Positions 24,316 through 33,542 of a stretch of DNA of 64,000 bases are shown piece by piece; position 1 is the first letter of the stretch, and every line of letters starts with the position of its first letter. Location of the stretch: the NCBI GenBank assembly GCA_963842335.1, contig CAWJGF010000001.1:1-64000 (forward strand). The letters run 5' to 3'. Source of the DNA: PALSA-600 sp963842335 (lineage in GTDB: Bacteria > Actinomycetota > Thermoleophilia > Gaiellales > Gaiellaceae). The translations under genes and the position numbers were made by a program. The notes under the pieces are model-generated. The model saw nothing but the letters and a program-made list of their open reading frames with translations, was not told the DNA's origin and did not search any database.

Positions 24316-24318
24316 CAG

Positions 24319-25582
24319 GTGGCGAACGAGGTCAAGCTGCCGCGCCTCGGGCAGGGCATGGAGGCCGGGACGATCACCAGGTGGTTGAAGTCCGAGGGTG
24401 ACGTTGTCGCGAAGGGCGAGCCGCTCTTCGAGATCGACACTGACAAGGTGACGCAGGAAGTCGAGGCCGATTACGCGGGCGTGCTACTCAAGATCGAGCT
24501 GGCAGAGGGCGAGGCCCCGGTGGGCCAGACGATTGCCTGGATCGGCAAGGAGGGCGAAGAAGTGGCGAGCGCGCCGGGGGTCGAGGAAACGGCGGCGAGC
24601 GATGACGGCGCGCCGCAGAGTGCCGAGAAGCCCGCGGAGGCGCATGCGCGCGACCAGGAGCGGGCCGAGGGTGCGGCCGCCGCCGCAGCGGCTGCGGCTG
24701 CGGACCAGGTGTCAGTCTCGGGTGCCGGCAGCAGCTCGAACGGCGGGCGCGTGAAGGCCTCGCCGCTCGCCCGGCGCATCGCGCGCGAGCGGGGGATCGA
24801 TTTGCATGCGCTCACGGGCACCGGGCCGGACGGGCGGATCGTGGCGGAAGACGTCGAGCGCGGGCAAGTCTCCTTGCCCGTCACGCCGGCGGCGCTCCCG
24901 ACCGGGGAGATCGAGTCGGTGCCGCTTACGAACATTCGCAAGACGATCGCGCGCCGCCTGACCGCTGCGTGGCAGGCGCCGGTCTTCCAGCTGACGGTGA
25001 GCGCCGACATGACGCGCGCCAACGAGCTCGTCGCGCGAGCTCGTGAGTTGAACCCGGACGTGCGCGTGACCGTCACCGACCTGCTCGCCAAGGTCTGTGC
25101 GCAGGCGCTCATGCGTCACCGCTGACGTCAACGTGCAGTACTCCGAGGATGCGCTGCTGAAGTTCCCGACTGCGAATGTGGGGATCGCGGTCGCCGCACC
25201 GCAGGGCCTGATCGTGCCGGTGGTTCGATCGGTCGAGCGGCTCGCGCTCGCCGAGGTGGCAACCGCGCGTGGCGAGATCGTCGGACGAGCCCGCGAGAAC
25301 AAGCTGACGACCCAGGATCTCGAAGACGGGACGTTCACGATCTCGAACCTCGGGATGTTCGGGATCGAGCAGTTCGTCGCGGTGATCAACCCACCGCAGG
25401 CCGCGATTCTCGCCGTTGGCGCAACCGTCGACACGCCGGTTGCCCGCGACGGCGTGGTCGTCGTGCGGCCGACGCTGACCATGACGCTCACCGTCGACCA
25501 TCGCGCGGTCGACGGCGCCGCGGGAGCCGACTTCCTCCGCACCGTGAAGCAGTTCGTCGAAGAGCCCGCGCTGGCTTTGTAA
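24319..25582 (+). pseudogene. Lipoyl E2 acyltransferase of the 2-oxoacid dehydrogenase complex, single-base frameshift
   Basis: The first frame (24319-25125) holds the lipoyl domain (Lys of FEIDTDKVTQEVEADYAG), an Ala-rich linker, the E3-binding domain (SPLARRIARERGIDLHALTG) and the start of the catalytic domain, then stops after ALMRHR. The next frame, from about 25124, continues DVNVQYSEDALLKFPTA to the catalytic TVDHRAVDGAAGADFL. Removing the T at 25123 restores one 420-residue protein reading MRHR-DVNVQY, exactly the family pattern. It may be an assembly error, a true knock-out, or a split protein. GTG start overlaps nothing; the VOC gene follows after 2 nt. Confidence 0.88.
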
Positions 25583-25584
25583 CC

Positions 25585-25917
25585 GTGGCCCGGGTCTGGT
25601 ACCTCGTGCGGGACTTCGACCGGGGACGGGACTTCTACAAGCGGACGCTCGGCTTTGCAGAGACGTTCGTCGACCTCGACGACAAGTGGGCGAAGCTGGA
25701 GCACGGCCAGATGCAGATCGCAATCGGCGAAGGCGATCCCGTCGAGGCGGGTGTCGCGATGATCGACGTGCCCGACGTGAAGGCCGATGCGGAACGACTG
25801 CGGGGCGAGGGTGTCGAAGTGGGGACCGTGCTCGAGCTGACCGGACAGATGCGTCTGGTCGACGTCTTCGACCCTGACGGCAATCGCATTCAGCTCGCGG
25901 AAGTGCTCGGGGAGTGA
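25585..25917 (+). CDS. VOC-superfamily (glyoxalase/bleomycin-resistance fold) protein
   Basis: 110 residues, one VOC module. YLVRDFDRGRDFYKRTLGF opens the fold and VDVFDPDGNRIQLAEV closes it, with the conserved late Glu replaced by the Gln-Leu-Ala-Glu arrangement. No substrate can be assigned. GTG start 2 nt after the E2 reading frame; overlaps the GNAT gene by 4 nt. Part of the tail of the dehydrogenase operon. Confidence 0.8.
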   Translation: MARVWYLVRDFDRGRDFYKRTLGFAETFVDLDDKWAKLEHGQMQIAIGEGDPVEAGVAMIDVPDVKADAERLRGEGVEVGTVLELTGQMRLVDVFDPDGNRIQLAEVLGE

Positions 25918-26369
25918 TTCGCCGCGGCTCGCACGCGGACGTTCCGTTCATGCGCTCGATGCTGCCCCACGCCTACGGCTGGCGTGTGAATGCGCTCGAC
26001 GCCGAGATCCCCCTGACACGCTACGTCGACAACTGGGGCCGACCGGGCGACGTGGCGCTCGTCGCCACCGAGACGGGCCACCGGGTCGGTGCGGCCTGGT
26101 TCCGCCTCTTTCGGACCGCCGAGCCGGGCTACGGGTTCATCGACGAGCAGACGCCCGAGCTGACGATCTCGGTCGTCCCATCGCGGCGCAAGCACGGCGT
26201 CGGGCAGGAGCTCCTTGACGCGTTGCTTGCAAAGGCACGCGAGGAAGAGCATTCGTCGGTGTCGCTGTCGGTGGAACACGATTCGCCGGCGGTGAAGTTC
26301 TACGAACGCAACGGTTTCGAGCGCGCCGGGGAAGCGGCCGGTGGGCTCGTGATGAAGCGCGCGCTGTGA
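25914..26369 (+). CDS. GNAT-family N-acetyltransferase
   Basis: 151 residues. Motif A is ISVVPSRRKHGVGQELLDALLAKA and motif B is VSLSVEHDSPAVKFYERNGFER. The N-terminal region (MIRRGSHADVPFMRSML) is the usual beta1-alpha1. Acceptor unknown. Overlaps the VOC genes on both sides by 4 nt, so a VOC-GNAT-VOC trio is translated from one message. Confidence 0.82.
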   Translation: MIRRGSHADVPFMRSMLPHAYGWRVNALDAEIPLTRYVDNWGRPGDVALVATETGHRVGAAWFRLFRTAEPGYGFIDEQTPELTISVVPSRRKHGVGQELLDALLAKAREEEHSSVSLSVEHDSPAVKFYERNGFERAGEAAGGLVMKRAL

Positions 26370-26797
26370 AGACGCGGCTCGCCGGCATCAATCACGTCGC
26401 ACTGCAAGTGGACGATCTCGAGACGGCGGTCGCGTTCTACTGCGCGTTGTTCGAGCCGACAGGCGTCGACCGCAGCGAGCCCGACGCCGCGTTTCTCGAG
26501 ATCGGCGACCAGTTCATCGCCCTCTTCGAGCGCGGCTCACGCGAGGAGGAGCCGCACTTCGGCCTGGTGGTCGAGGACAAGGAGGCGGCACGACGTGCAC
26601 TCGAGGCAGCAGGCGTCGAGATCCTGCCGGGGCATCGCCTCGACTTCCGCGACCCGTCGGGCAACCGCGTTCAGATCGTGCAGTACGACCAGATCCAGTT
26701 CACAAAGCCCGAGGACCTGCTTCGCCGCATGGGTCTTGCTCCTGCGAAGACCGAGTCGGCGCTCGCCGAGCTCCGGGCGAACGGTCTCATCGACTAG
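26366..26797 (+). CDS. VOC-superfamily protein
   Basis: 143 residues. Starts INHVALQVDDLETAVAFYCALF with a metal-ligand-type His and ends DFRDPSGNRVQIVQYDQIQF, plus a C-terminal helical extension (PEDLLRRMGLAPAKTESALAEL) not found in the minimal fold. Function unknown. Last gene of the operon; 100 nt of non-coding sequence precede the next gene. Confidence 0.8.
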   Translation: MKTRLAGINHVALQVDDLETAVAFYCALFEPTGVDRSEPDAAFLEIGDQFIALFERGSREEEPHFGLVVEDKEAARRALEAAGVEILPGHRLDFRDPSGNRVQIVQYDQIQFTKPEDLLRRMGLAPAKTESALAELRANGLID

Positions 26798-26897
26798 AGA
26801 GGTTTGAGCTCGGTGTAAAGCCCGGAATCCGTCGCGCGCGTCTCGCCGTAGAGAGGGAGAGGCCGCATTCGATCACTCGATTGAAAGGAGGGATCCA

Positions 26898-27440
26898 TTG
26901 CGTCGGATCGGGAAATCAGGTGTCGCGATCGCGTTCGTGATGGTGTTCGCGATCGGCGTGGGCGCTGCGTATGCACACAGGTCCGTGGCAGCGGGGACGA
27001 TCGACTTGAAAGTCTCGCCGTACGGGAAGGTGCTCGTCAGCGCGAACGGACACACGCTCTATCTGTTCAAGCACGACAAGACCGCCAAGAGCACGTGCAG
27101 TGGGAAGTGCGCTGTCAACTGGCCGCCTCTCCTGACCAAGGTCGCGAAGCCGACGGCGGGTTCCGGGATCAACGCATCGCTGATCGGGACCACACGGCGC
27201 GCGGATGGGAAGCTCCAGGTCACCTATCACGGTCACCCGCTCTACTGGTTCCTGCTCGACAAGCAGGCCGGGCAGATGAAGGGCGAGGGTGTCAACTTCT
27301 TCGGCGGCGCGTGGTACGTGGTGAACGCCAAGGGCATCGCGGTGACCAGTAAGACTGCGAGCGCCGGGCAGACCACGACCGGAATGACGACTACGACCGC
27401 CGGCGGCGGGGGTGGCGGAGGTTACGGCTACACGCCCTGA
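26898..27440 (+). CDS. Secreted repeat protein (PF03640/COG4315 type)
   Basis: 180 residues. Signal peptide (residues 1-27), then two copies of the secreted repeat: YGKVLVSANGHTLYLFKHDK with CSGKCAVNWPPLLT, and TYHGHPLYWFLLDKQAG with FGGAWYVV. The Cys pair in CSGKC is typical. A Thr-rich and Gly-rich tail ends the protein. Family members are exported proteins of unknown function, common in Actinobacteria. The TTG start is supported by AGGAGG about 6 nt upstream. Confidence 0.85.
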   Translation: MRRIGKSGVAIAFVMVFAIGVGAAYAHRSVAAGTIDLKVSPYGKVLVSANGHTLYLFKHDKTAKSTCSGKCAVNWPPLLTKVAKPTAGSGINASLIGTTRRADGKLQVTYHGHPLYWFLLDKQAGQMKGEGVNFFGGAWYVVNAKGIAVTSKTASAGQTTTGMTTTTAGGGGGGGYGYTP

Positions 27441-27499
27441 AGCAGCGTTGGGCACACGCACCGAACGGCACTGAACCTCGTGCGACCGGGGGCAGCGGC

Positions 27500-28129
27500 C
27501 TAGAAATTGCCGCCGGCCGCACGGGGCAACCGTTGGGCAAGCCAGTCGCGCACCTCGGCGAGGAAGTGCGGGTCGAGCGTGTGGGGGAGGGGGTATTCCT
27601 TGTAGAGCACTTCGCCGCCCGCCTCCTGGAGCCTGTCGCGTGCGGCGCGGCCGAAGTCGACGCTGATGATCGGGTCGAAGGTGCCATGCCCGATCGCGGT
27701 CGGTGGCAGCGGCCGAGCGAGGTCGAGCTCCCAGCCCTCCACCTCGGGGATGAATCCCGAGAACGCCGCGAGCGCCGTCGGACGACGGCGACCGACGCCG
27801 AGCCCGAGTGCATAGGTCATGACGGCGCCCTGCGAGAACCCGCCGAGGACGAGACGTTCGTGCGGGAGCGAATCGAGCCACTCGGCTGCCTCGCGGTACG
27901 ACGCGGCGAACGTCGCGGGATCCGGGTAGCCGACTCTCGGCACGACGTACCAGTGCGCGCCACCGGGTGGGAGCGACAACGGCCCGCGCGGGCAGAACCC
28001 GTCGAGCCTGCGGTTCGGGTCGAGGACGTCGAGGAGCGGGAAGAGATCGTGCTCATCGGCCCCGCGGCCATGAAGGAGGACCAGCGCGCCCTGTGCCTCT
28101 CCCTCCGCAGGGCGCTCGCGTACGATCAT
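27500..28129 (-). CDS. Serine esterase, phospholipase/carboxylesterase family (MhqD-like)
   Basis: 209 residues, alpha/beta hydrolase. Oxyanion region LVLLHGRGADEHDLFPL, nucleophile elbow LGGFSQGAVMTYALGL, Asp in GTFDPIISV, and His in PLPHTLDP. Related to B. subtilis MhqD and YpfH. The gene directly follows a ring-cleaving-dioxygenase-like gene (4-nt ATGA overlap), the same pair as mhqO-mhqD in the hydroquinone-resistance locus of Bacillus, so a role in quinone or aromatic detoxification is likely but inferred from context. Confidence 0.86.
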   Translation of the reverse strand: MIVRERPAEGEAQGALVLLHGRGADEHDLFPLLDVLDPNRRLDGFCPRGPLSLPPGGAHWYVVPRVGYPDPATFAASYREAAEWLDSLPHERLVLGGFSQGAVMTYALGLGVGRRRPTALAAFSGFIPEVEGWELDLARPLPPTAIGHGTFDPIISVDFGRAARDRLQEAGGEVLYKEYPLPHTLDPHFLAEVRDWLAQRLPRAAGGNF

Positions 28130-29016
28130 CGGCGCTCGTCGCGGGGGTTCGGCAGCGGCGTCAGCACCCGCTCGACCTGGTCGCGGTACTGCTCGTAGTT
28201 GGGAGGCAGCGAGAGCTTCTCGCCGAGTGTCTCGAGCGGCTCGTCCGCGGTGAAGCCCGGCCCGAGCGTCGCGATCTCGAAGAGCACGCCGCTCGGCTCG
28301 CGAAAGTAGATCGACTTGAAGTAGAACCGATCGATCACCGGCGTCGGCTGACCGCCACCGTCGAGCACGCGCTGCCGCCACGCCTCGTGCTCGGCCGGCT
28401 GGGACGACCACGCGACGTGGTGAACGGTGCCACCCGCCTGCATCCCACCCTGCGCGGGCGGAGGGTCGTAGACGTAAAAGCCGCTCCGCGTCTCGCCTCG
28501 TGCGGCCCACCCGGGCTCGAACCCGAGCGTCTCGAGCAGCCGCGTGCTCCGCTCCGGGTGAGCTGCATAGGCGCGCACCCCGGCGAAGCCACGGATGCGG
28601 TGCTCCTCGGGAATGTCGGGGGCATCGGCGATGAGCGGCGGTTCGCCGGACTCGTCGACCAGCAGCTCGAGCGACAGCCCTTCGTTGTCGGCGAAAAGGA
28701 GTGACCCGTCGCCGCGCTCGCCGGAGACGCGCTGCTCCCAGAAGTCCAGCGAGGCCTCGGAAGCGACGCGGAAGCACACTCGGTGCACCATGCCGTCGCC
28801 GGCGCGTCCGCGCGGTGCATTCGGATACTCAAAGAACGTAATGTCCGACCCGGCCGAGCCGCGCTCGTCGGCGAAGAAGAGGTGATACACGGTCGGGTCG
28901 TCCTGGTTCACCGTTTTCTTCACCATCCTGAGGCCGAGCGTCCCGGCGTAGAACTCGACATTCGCCGGTGCGTCGCCGGTGATGCACGTGATGTGGTGAA
29001 CGCCTTCGAGCTTCAC
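28126..29016 (-). CDS. Two-domain VOC ring-cleaving dioxygenase-like protein (MhqO-like)
   Basis: 296 residues with two VOC modules. Metal ligands of the first module: VHHITCITGDA (His) and the second-module His in GGTVHHVAWSS with Glu in VLFEIATLGPGF, the PcpA/MhqO-type 2-His-1-carboxylate set. These enzymes open hydroquinone rings. GTG start, 17 nt from the divergent quinone oxidoreductase start, sharing one control region. Coupled to the MhqD-like esterase downstream. Confidence 0.87.
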   Translation of the reverse strand: MKLEGVHHITCITGDAPANVEFYAGTLGLRMVKKTVNQDDPTVYHLFFADERGSAGSDITFFEYPNAPRGRAGDGMVHRVCFRVASEASLDFWEQRVSGERGDGSLLFADNEGLSLELLVDESGEPPLIADAPDIPEEHRIRGFAGVRAYAAHPERSTRLLETLGFEPGWAARGETRSGFYVYDPPPAQGGMQAGGTVHHVAWSSQPAEHEAWRQRVLDGGGQPTPVIDRFYFKSIYFREPSGVLFEIATLGPGFTADEPLETLGEKLSLPPNYEQYRDQVERVLTPLPNPRDERR

Positions 29017-29021
29017 GGTCG

Positions 29022-29027
29022 TAGCAT
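29022..29027 (+). promoter_or_regulatory. Leaderless-type -10 box TAGCAT
   Basis: TAGCAT ends 6 nt before the ATG at 29034. The whole intergenic space to the divergent dioxygenase start is 17 nt, so any operator must overlap the two start regions. Confidence 0.35.
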
Positions 29028-29033
29028 GCCGGA

Positions 29034-29921
29034 ATGCGCGCGGCCGTCATCGCCGAAGGGAGACTCGAGATCGAGGAGCGCCCCGATCCCGTTCCCGGTG
29101 ATGGTGAGGTTGTGATCCGCGTGCGGGCAACCGGCGTGAACGGCGCAGACATCATGCAGCGCGCCGGCCGCTACCCGCCGCCGCCCGGGGCGCCCGTCGA
29201 CATCCCGGGTCTCGAGTGCGCCGGCGAGAATGTCGAGACCGGCGAGCGCGTGATGGCGCTCCTTGCCGGCGGCGGCCACGCCGAGCTCGTCGCGGTGCAC
29301 CACACCCACGTCGTGCGCATTCCCGCGACCGTCGACTGGCCGCAGGCAGGCGGCTTCGTCGAGGTCTACGCGACAGCGCACGACGCGCTCTTCACCCAGG
29401 CGCATTTGACCTCCGGCGACCGCCTGCTCGTGAACGGCGCCGCCGGCGGCGTCGGGGTCGCGGCCCTGCAGCTCGGTGTGCGGGTCGGCGCCCACGTCAC
29501 GGGTACCGCCCGCCATCACCTGCAGGAGATCGAGGCGCTCGGCGCGACGACGGAGCCGGAAGGCGAATACGACGTGATCCTCGAGCTTGTCGGCGGCGAG
29601 AATCTCGCGGAGAACGTCGGTCGGCTCGCCCCGAAGGGGCGGATCGCCGTGATCGGGACCGGCGCCGGCTCGAAGGCGGAGATCGACTTCGGGCTGCTGA
29701 TGCGCAAGCGTGGCCGGATCTCGAGCTCGACGCTGCGCCCGCGCTCGCGCGCCGAGAAGGAGGATGTGCTGAAACGCCTCGAGGGGCACGCGCTGCCACT
29801 CCTCGCGCGCGGCGAGTTGACAGTGCCCGTCGAGGAGGTCTTCCCGCTCGAGCGGGCACAGGAGGCGTACGACCGATTCGCCGCCGGCGGCAAGTTCGGC
29901 AAGATCGTCATCACCCCTTGA
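29034..29921 (+). CDS. Zinc-free NAD(P)H:quinone oxidoreductase-like (MDR family)
   Basis: 295 residues. GroES-like N-domain (GEVVIRVRATGVNGADIMQRAGRYPPPPG) and Rossmann domain (DRLLVNGAAGGVGVAALQLG), lacking the zinc-binding cysteines of alcohol dehydrogenases, as in quinone oxidoreductases (QOR). C-terminus FPLERAQEAYDRFAAGGKFGKIVI. Would reduce quinones with NADPH. It is divergent from the MhqO/MhqD-like pair, which strengthens a quinone-detoxification reading. Confidence 0.9.
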   Translation: MRAAVIAEGRLEIEERPDPVPGDGEVVIRVRATGVNGADIMQRAGRYPPPPGAPVDIPGLECAGENVETGERVMALLAGGGHAELVAVHHTHVVRIPATVDWPQAGGFVEVYATAHDALFTQAHLTSGDRLLVNGAAGGVGVAALQLGVRVGAHVTGTARHHLQEIEALGATTEPEGEYDVILELVGGENLAENVGRLAPKGRIAVIGTGAGSKAEIDFGLLMRKRGRISSSTLRPRSRAEKEDVLKRLEGHALPLLARGELTVPVEEVFPLERAQEAYDRFAAGGKFGKIVITP

Positions 29922-29954
29922 CCCTCTCGGCCGTGCGCGTCAAGCTTCAGTCGC

Positions 29955-30824
29955 ATGACTGACGTTCTGCCGGAGAACGAAGAGTCACAGCGAGCCTGGA
30001 ACGGCGTGCTCTTCGATCGGTTCGTGCAGTACCGCGACCTCGTGATCACCGGTCTGCGGGCACACGGCGCGGCGGCTATGCGTCTCTGCCCGCCGGCGGC
30101 CGGGGACCGGGTCCTCGACATCGGCTGCGGCTTCGGGGACACCTCGCTGGAGCTCGCGGAGCTCGTCGGTACCTCCGGCACCGTCCTCGGCGTCGACGTC
30201 GCTGCGCGCTTCATCGACGCAGCGCGCAGCGAGGCGCAAGCGGCGGGCGCCACCAACGTCAGATTCGAGGTCGTCGATGTCCAGGCAGTGCAGTTCGAGG
30301 AGACCTTCGACTACGCGTTCTCTCGTTTCGGGACGATGTTCTTCGCGAGCCCGGTGGCTGCCCTGCGCAACGTGCGCCGAGCGCTCGTGCCGGGCGCACG
30401 ACTCTGTTTCGTCGTGTGGCGCCAGAAGCCGGACAACCCGTGGCTCCACCGCGCCGAAGAAGTTGTGAAGCCGCTCGTCGAGGTCCCCGAGGAGACCGAC
30501 GAAGCCCGCTGTGGGCCTGGGCCGTTCGCGATGGCGAACGCCGACACGGTGAGCCAGATCCTGCTCAGCGCCGGCTTCGACGAGATCGTTTTCAATCGCC
30601 GCGACTTGCCGATCAAGATCGGGTCGACACTCGACGAGGCGATCGAGATGAATCTCGCGCTCGGGCCGGCGGCAGAGGCCGTCCGGCTCGCCGGTGCCGA
30701 CGGCGACGCGATGCGGCCCCAGCTCGCGGCCCTCCTGCGTGAGGCGCTGTCCGACCTCGAGACGCCGTCGGGCGACGTGGTCGGCGAGTCGTCTGTGTGG
30801 ATCGTCACCGCACGCGCCGCCTGA
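29955..30824 (+). CDS. Class I SAM-dependent methyltransferase
   Basis: 289 residues. Motif I VLDIGCGFGDTSLELAEL, motif II VLGVDVAARFIDAAR, acidic motif FEVVDVQAVQF, FDYAFSRFGTMFF and ALVPGARLCFVVWR. Similar to ubiE/COQ5-type small-molecule methylases. A substrate such as a quinone or lipid is conceivable given the neighbours but not shown. It starts 33 nt after the oxidoreductase. Confidence 0.87.
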   Translation: MTDVLPENEESQRAWNGVLFDRFVQYRDLVITGLRAHGAAAMRLCPPAAGDRVLDIGCGFGDTSLELAELVGTSGTVLGVDVAARFIDAARSEAQAAGATNVRFEVVDVQAVQFEETFDYAFSRFGTMFFASPVAALRNVRRALVPGARLCFVVWRQKPDNPWLHRAEEVVKPLVEVPEETDEARCGPGPFAMANADTVSQILLSAGFDEIVFNRRDLPIKIGSTLDEAIEMNLALGPAAEAVRLAGADGDAMRPQLAALLREALSDLETPSGDVVGESSVWIVTARAA

Positions 30825-30850
30825 GGAATCACCGCGCGCGGCCGCCTCGG

Positions 30851-30856
30851 TACCAT
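30851..30856 (+). promoter_or_regulatory. lpdA: -10 box TACCAT of lpdA
   Basis: TACCAT 36 nt before the lpdA ATG leaves room for a short leader carrying the GAGGAG ribosome site just before 30893, so this promoter would be a leadered one, unlike most others seen here. Confidence 0.35.
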
Positions 30857-30892
30857 CGCGGCCGGAAACTCAAACGCTTTAGAGGAGCTGAG

Positions 30893-32299
30893 ATGGAAGT
30901 CGACGTTGCCGTCCTCGGCGGAGGCCCTGGTGGCTATACCGCAGCGATCCGCGTGGCCCAGCTGGGCGCAAAGGTCGCGTGCATCGAGAAGGAGCCAGAG
31001 CTCGGAGGTACGTGCCTTCGCGTGGGGTGCATCCCGACGAAGGCATGGGTGCAAACCGCGCACTTCCTGCACCAGGCCAACGAGACCTTCGGGAAGCTCG
31101 GCGTGAAGGTCGACGGTACGCAGCTCGACTTTCCCGTCGCGAACGAGTGGAAGGCCGGCGTGGTCAAGCAGATGACGAGCGGCGTCGCCTCTCTGTTCAA
31201 GGCCAACGGTGTCGAATGGGTGAAGGGCGTCGGGAAGTTCAAGGACGCGAACACGATCTCGGTCGAGGGCGGCGAGGACATCACGTTCCGCGCCGCGATC
31301 GTCGCCACGGGATCATTCCCGCTGCGGCCGCCCATCCCGGGCCTCGAGTCCGACCTCTGCGTCGACTCCACGGGGCTGCTCGCGCAGACGGAGGTCCCGA
31401 AGCGTCTGGTCATCCTCGGTGGCGGCATCATCGGCTCGGAGTTCGCGTCCATCCTCAACCGCTTCGGCTCCGAGGTGACGATCGTCGAGATGCTCGACGC
31501 CCTGATCCCTCAGGAGGACGCCGACGCGGCGAAGGAGCTCGCGAAGGCATTTCGCAAGCGCGGCATCGCGCTCGAGCTCGGGAAGCAGTGCACCAAGGTC
31601 GAGCAGCAAGGCAATGCGTTGACGGTGTTCTACGGCGACGGCGAGTCGGTCGAGTGTGACCTGATGCTCGTAGCGGTCGGCCGCGGGCCGCTCGTCGAGG
31701 GCATCGGCCTCGAAGCCGCGGGCGTCGAATATGACAAGCGCAAGGGCATCGCCACCGACGAGCACCGTCGCACGAAGGTGCCGCACATCTACGCGGTGGG
31801 CGACTGCGCCGGCTACTGGCAGCTCGCGCACACGGCGTTTCGCGAGGGTGAGGTCGCGGCGGAGAATGCGTGCGGGCACGACACGATCGTCGACAACCGC
31901 GCGGTGCCGCGGCCGATCTACACCGACCCGGAGATCGCAGGCGTCGGCCTCACCGAGGAGCAGGCGCGCGAGCAGTACGGCGACGACGTCGCCGTTGGCG
32001 TCTTCCCGTGGCTGGCGAACGCGCGCGCCGTCATGCAGGCCGAGACGGTTGGCTGGGTGAAGTCGATCCACGAGACGCGCTACGGCGAGCTGCTCGGGCT
32101 GATCATGGTCGGCCCGCATGTCACCGATCTGATCGAAGCGGGCACCGTTGCGATCGACGCCGAGTCGACGGTCGAGACGGTTGCGGACGGCATGGCGGCA
32201 CATCCGACGCTCAGCGAGGCGATCAAGGAGGCGGGCCTCGTCGCGCTCGGGCGCGCGATCCACCTGCCGAACAAGAAGAAAGCGGCGGTCAAGGCGTAG
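30893..32299 (+). CDS. lpdA: Dihydrolipoyl dehydrogenase (E3)
   Basis: 468 residues. FAD dinucleotide fold VAVLGGGPGGYTAAIRVAQLG, redox disulfide Cys41/Cys46 in GGTCLRVGCIPTK, NAD fold VILGGGIIGSEFASILNRFG, second FAD site YAVGDCAG, and the C-terminal His-Glu pair in AAHPTLSEAI. It reoxidises the lipoyl group of E2 complexes. ATG 30893 has GAGGAG just upstream; the longer frame overlaps the methyltransferase. Located 5 kb from the E1/E2 operon and transcribed on its own. Confidence 0.96.
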   Translation: MEVDVAVLGGGPGGYTAAIRVAQLGAKVACIEKEPELGGTCLRVGCIPTKAWVQTAHFLHQANETFGKLGVKVDGTQLDFPVANEWKAGVVKQMTSGVASLFKANGVEWVKGVGKFKDANTISVEGGEDITFRAAIVATGSFPLRPPIPGLESDLCVDSTGLLAQTEVPKRLVILGGGIIGSEFASILNRFGSEVTIVEMLDALIPQEDADAAKELAKAFRKRGIALELGKQCTKVEQQGNALTVFYGDGESVECDLMLVAVGRGPLVEGIGLEAAGVEYDKRKGIATDEHRRTKVPHIYAVGDCAGYWQLAHTAFREGEVAAENACGHDTIVDNRAVPRPIYTDPEIAGVGLTEEQAREQYGDDVAVGVFPWLANARAVMQAETVGWVKSIHETRYGELLGLIMVGPHVTDLIEAGTVAIDAESTVETVADGMAAHPTLSEAIKEAGLVALGRAIHLPNKKKAAVKA

Positions 32300-32300
32300 G

Positions 32301-33542
32301 TCAGGCGGGACGCGTCGCCGCGACGGGTGCCACCGGGTCGTCGGTGACCGCCCGCACACCGGGGACGAATGCAACGATCAGGTTCGTCGCCGCCGCGACA
32401 GCGGCGGCGCCGAGCAACGTCGCCTCGACGCCCAGCGGCTTCGAGATCAAGGGAAACACCACGAACCCGATCGGCATGAACACGAACGACACGAGGATGT
32501 CGTAAGAACGAACACGTGCGAACACGCCTTGCGGGATACGCCGCTGCAACGTCGTCTCCCAGAAGGTGTTGCTGAGCGCGATCGAAGCCATGCCGAAACC
32601 CCAGGCAGCGGCGATCGCGAGTGCGGGAAGTGGGGGCGCGAGCGCGGCGATCGGCACACCGACGAGCATCGTCATGATGAAGGCGAAGCTGAGCGGCCTG
32701 TGCGGCCGCAGGCGGACGGACGCAAGGCTCCCGACGATCGCGCCGACCGCGCCGGTCGCAGAGACGAGTCCCCAGTTGCGCGCGCCGCCGAGCTGGTCGC
32801 GGAAGATGATCGGCCCGAGGACGATGAACGACGCGAAGCAGAAATTCGTGATCGCGAACCCGATGATCGGTGCGCTGACCCAGGAGCGCGAGGTCATCTC
32901 GCCGAAGCCGTCTCGCAGCTCGCGGATGAAGTGACTACGAGCCGCCCGTGCGTGCGCGGGCAGCCGGAGCTGCACCAGGAAGAACGCACTCGCGAGGAAG
33001 CTGACGGAGTCGATCGCAAAGACCCAACCCGTCCCGATGACCGCGATCAGGACGCCGGAGGCCGCTGGGCCGAACACGTTCATCGCGTTCCGTGAGATTC
33101 CGAGCAGCGCGTTCGCCGACCTGAGGCCCTCGGCCTCGATCGTCTGGGGCACGAGGCCGTCGCTGGCCGGCCCGAAGAACGCGGACGCCGCACCGAAGAC
33201 GATCGCCGTGACGAAGAAGAGCGGCAGGGTCATCTGATGCGTGAGGAGCATCGTGGCCGTGAAGGCCTCGACGACCGCACGGATGCCGTCGCTGGCGAGC
33301 ATCACGGCCTGGCGCGGCAGGCGGTCGCCGACGACGCCGGCGACGAGCGTGAAGCCGACGCGGGAGGCTGTAGCCGCCGCCAGTACTCCGCCGAGCGCGA
33401 GTTGGGAGCTGTTGACGGAGAGCACCGCGAACGTGAGGGCGACGGGGACGAGCGCATCCCCGACCGCCGAGGAGACGCGGCCGAGCCAGAGCAGCCGGAA
33501 CTGGCGCTCGTACAGCGGTGCAAAAGCGTCTCTCAGACCCAC
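32301..33542 (-). CDS. Major facilitator superfamily transporter (MFS_3/EntS-like)
   Basis: 413 residues, about 12 transmembrane helices. Begins LYERQFRLLWLGRVSSAVGDALVPVALTF and has the family loop GVVGDRLPRQAVMLASDGIRA and GPASDGLVPQTI. Such proteins export siderophores or drugs; the substrate is unknown. GTG 33542 is chosen because AAGGTG lies upstream and homology starts at residue 5. It converges on lpdA with 1 nt between stops. Confidence 0.88.
   Translation of the reverse strand: MGLRDAFAPLYERQFRLLWLGRVSSAVGDALVPVALTFAVLSVNSSQLALGGVLAAATASRVGFTLVAGVVGDRLPRQAVMLASDGIRAVVEAFTATMLLTHQMTLPLFFVTAIVFGAASAFFGPASDGLVPQTIEAEGLRSANALLGISRNAMNVFGPAASGVLIAVIGTGWVFAIDSVSFLASAFFLVQLRLPAHARAARSHFIRELRDGFGEMTSRSWVSAPIIGFAITNFCFASFIVLGPIIFRDQLGGARNWGLVSATGAVGAIVGSLASVRLRPHRPLSFAFIMTMLVGVPIAALAPPLPALAIAAAWGFGMASIALSNTFWETTLQRRIPQGVFARVRSYDILVSFVFMPIGFVVFPLISKPLGVEATLLGAAAVAAATNLIVAFVPGVRAVTDDPVAPVAATRPA

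Noticed and set aside
26798..26897. ECF-type promoter (GGAATC ... GTC) before the secreted repeat protein
   Set aside because: Spacing and second element are too weak to claim.
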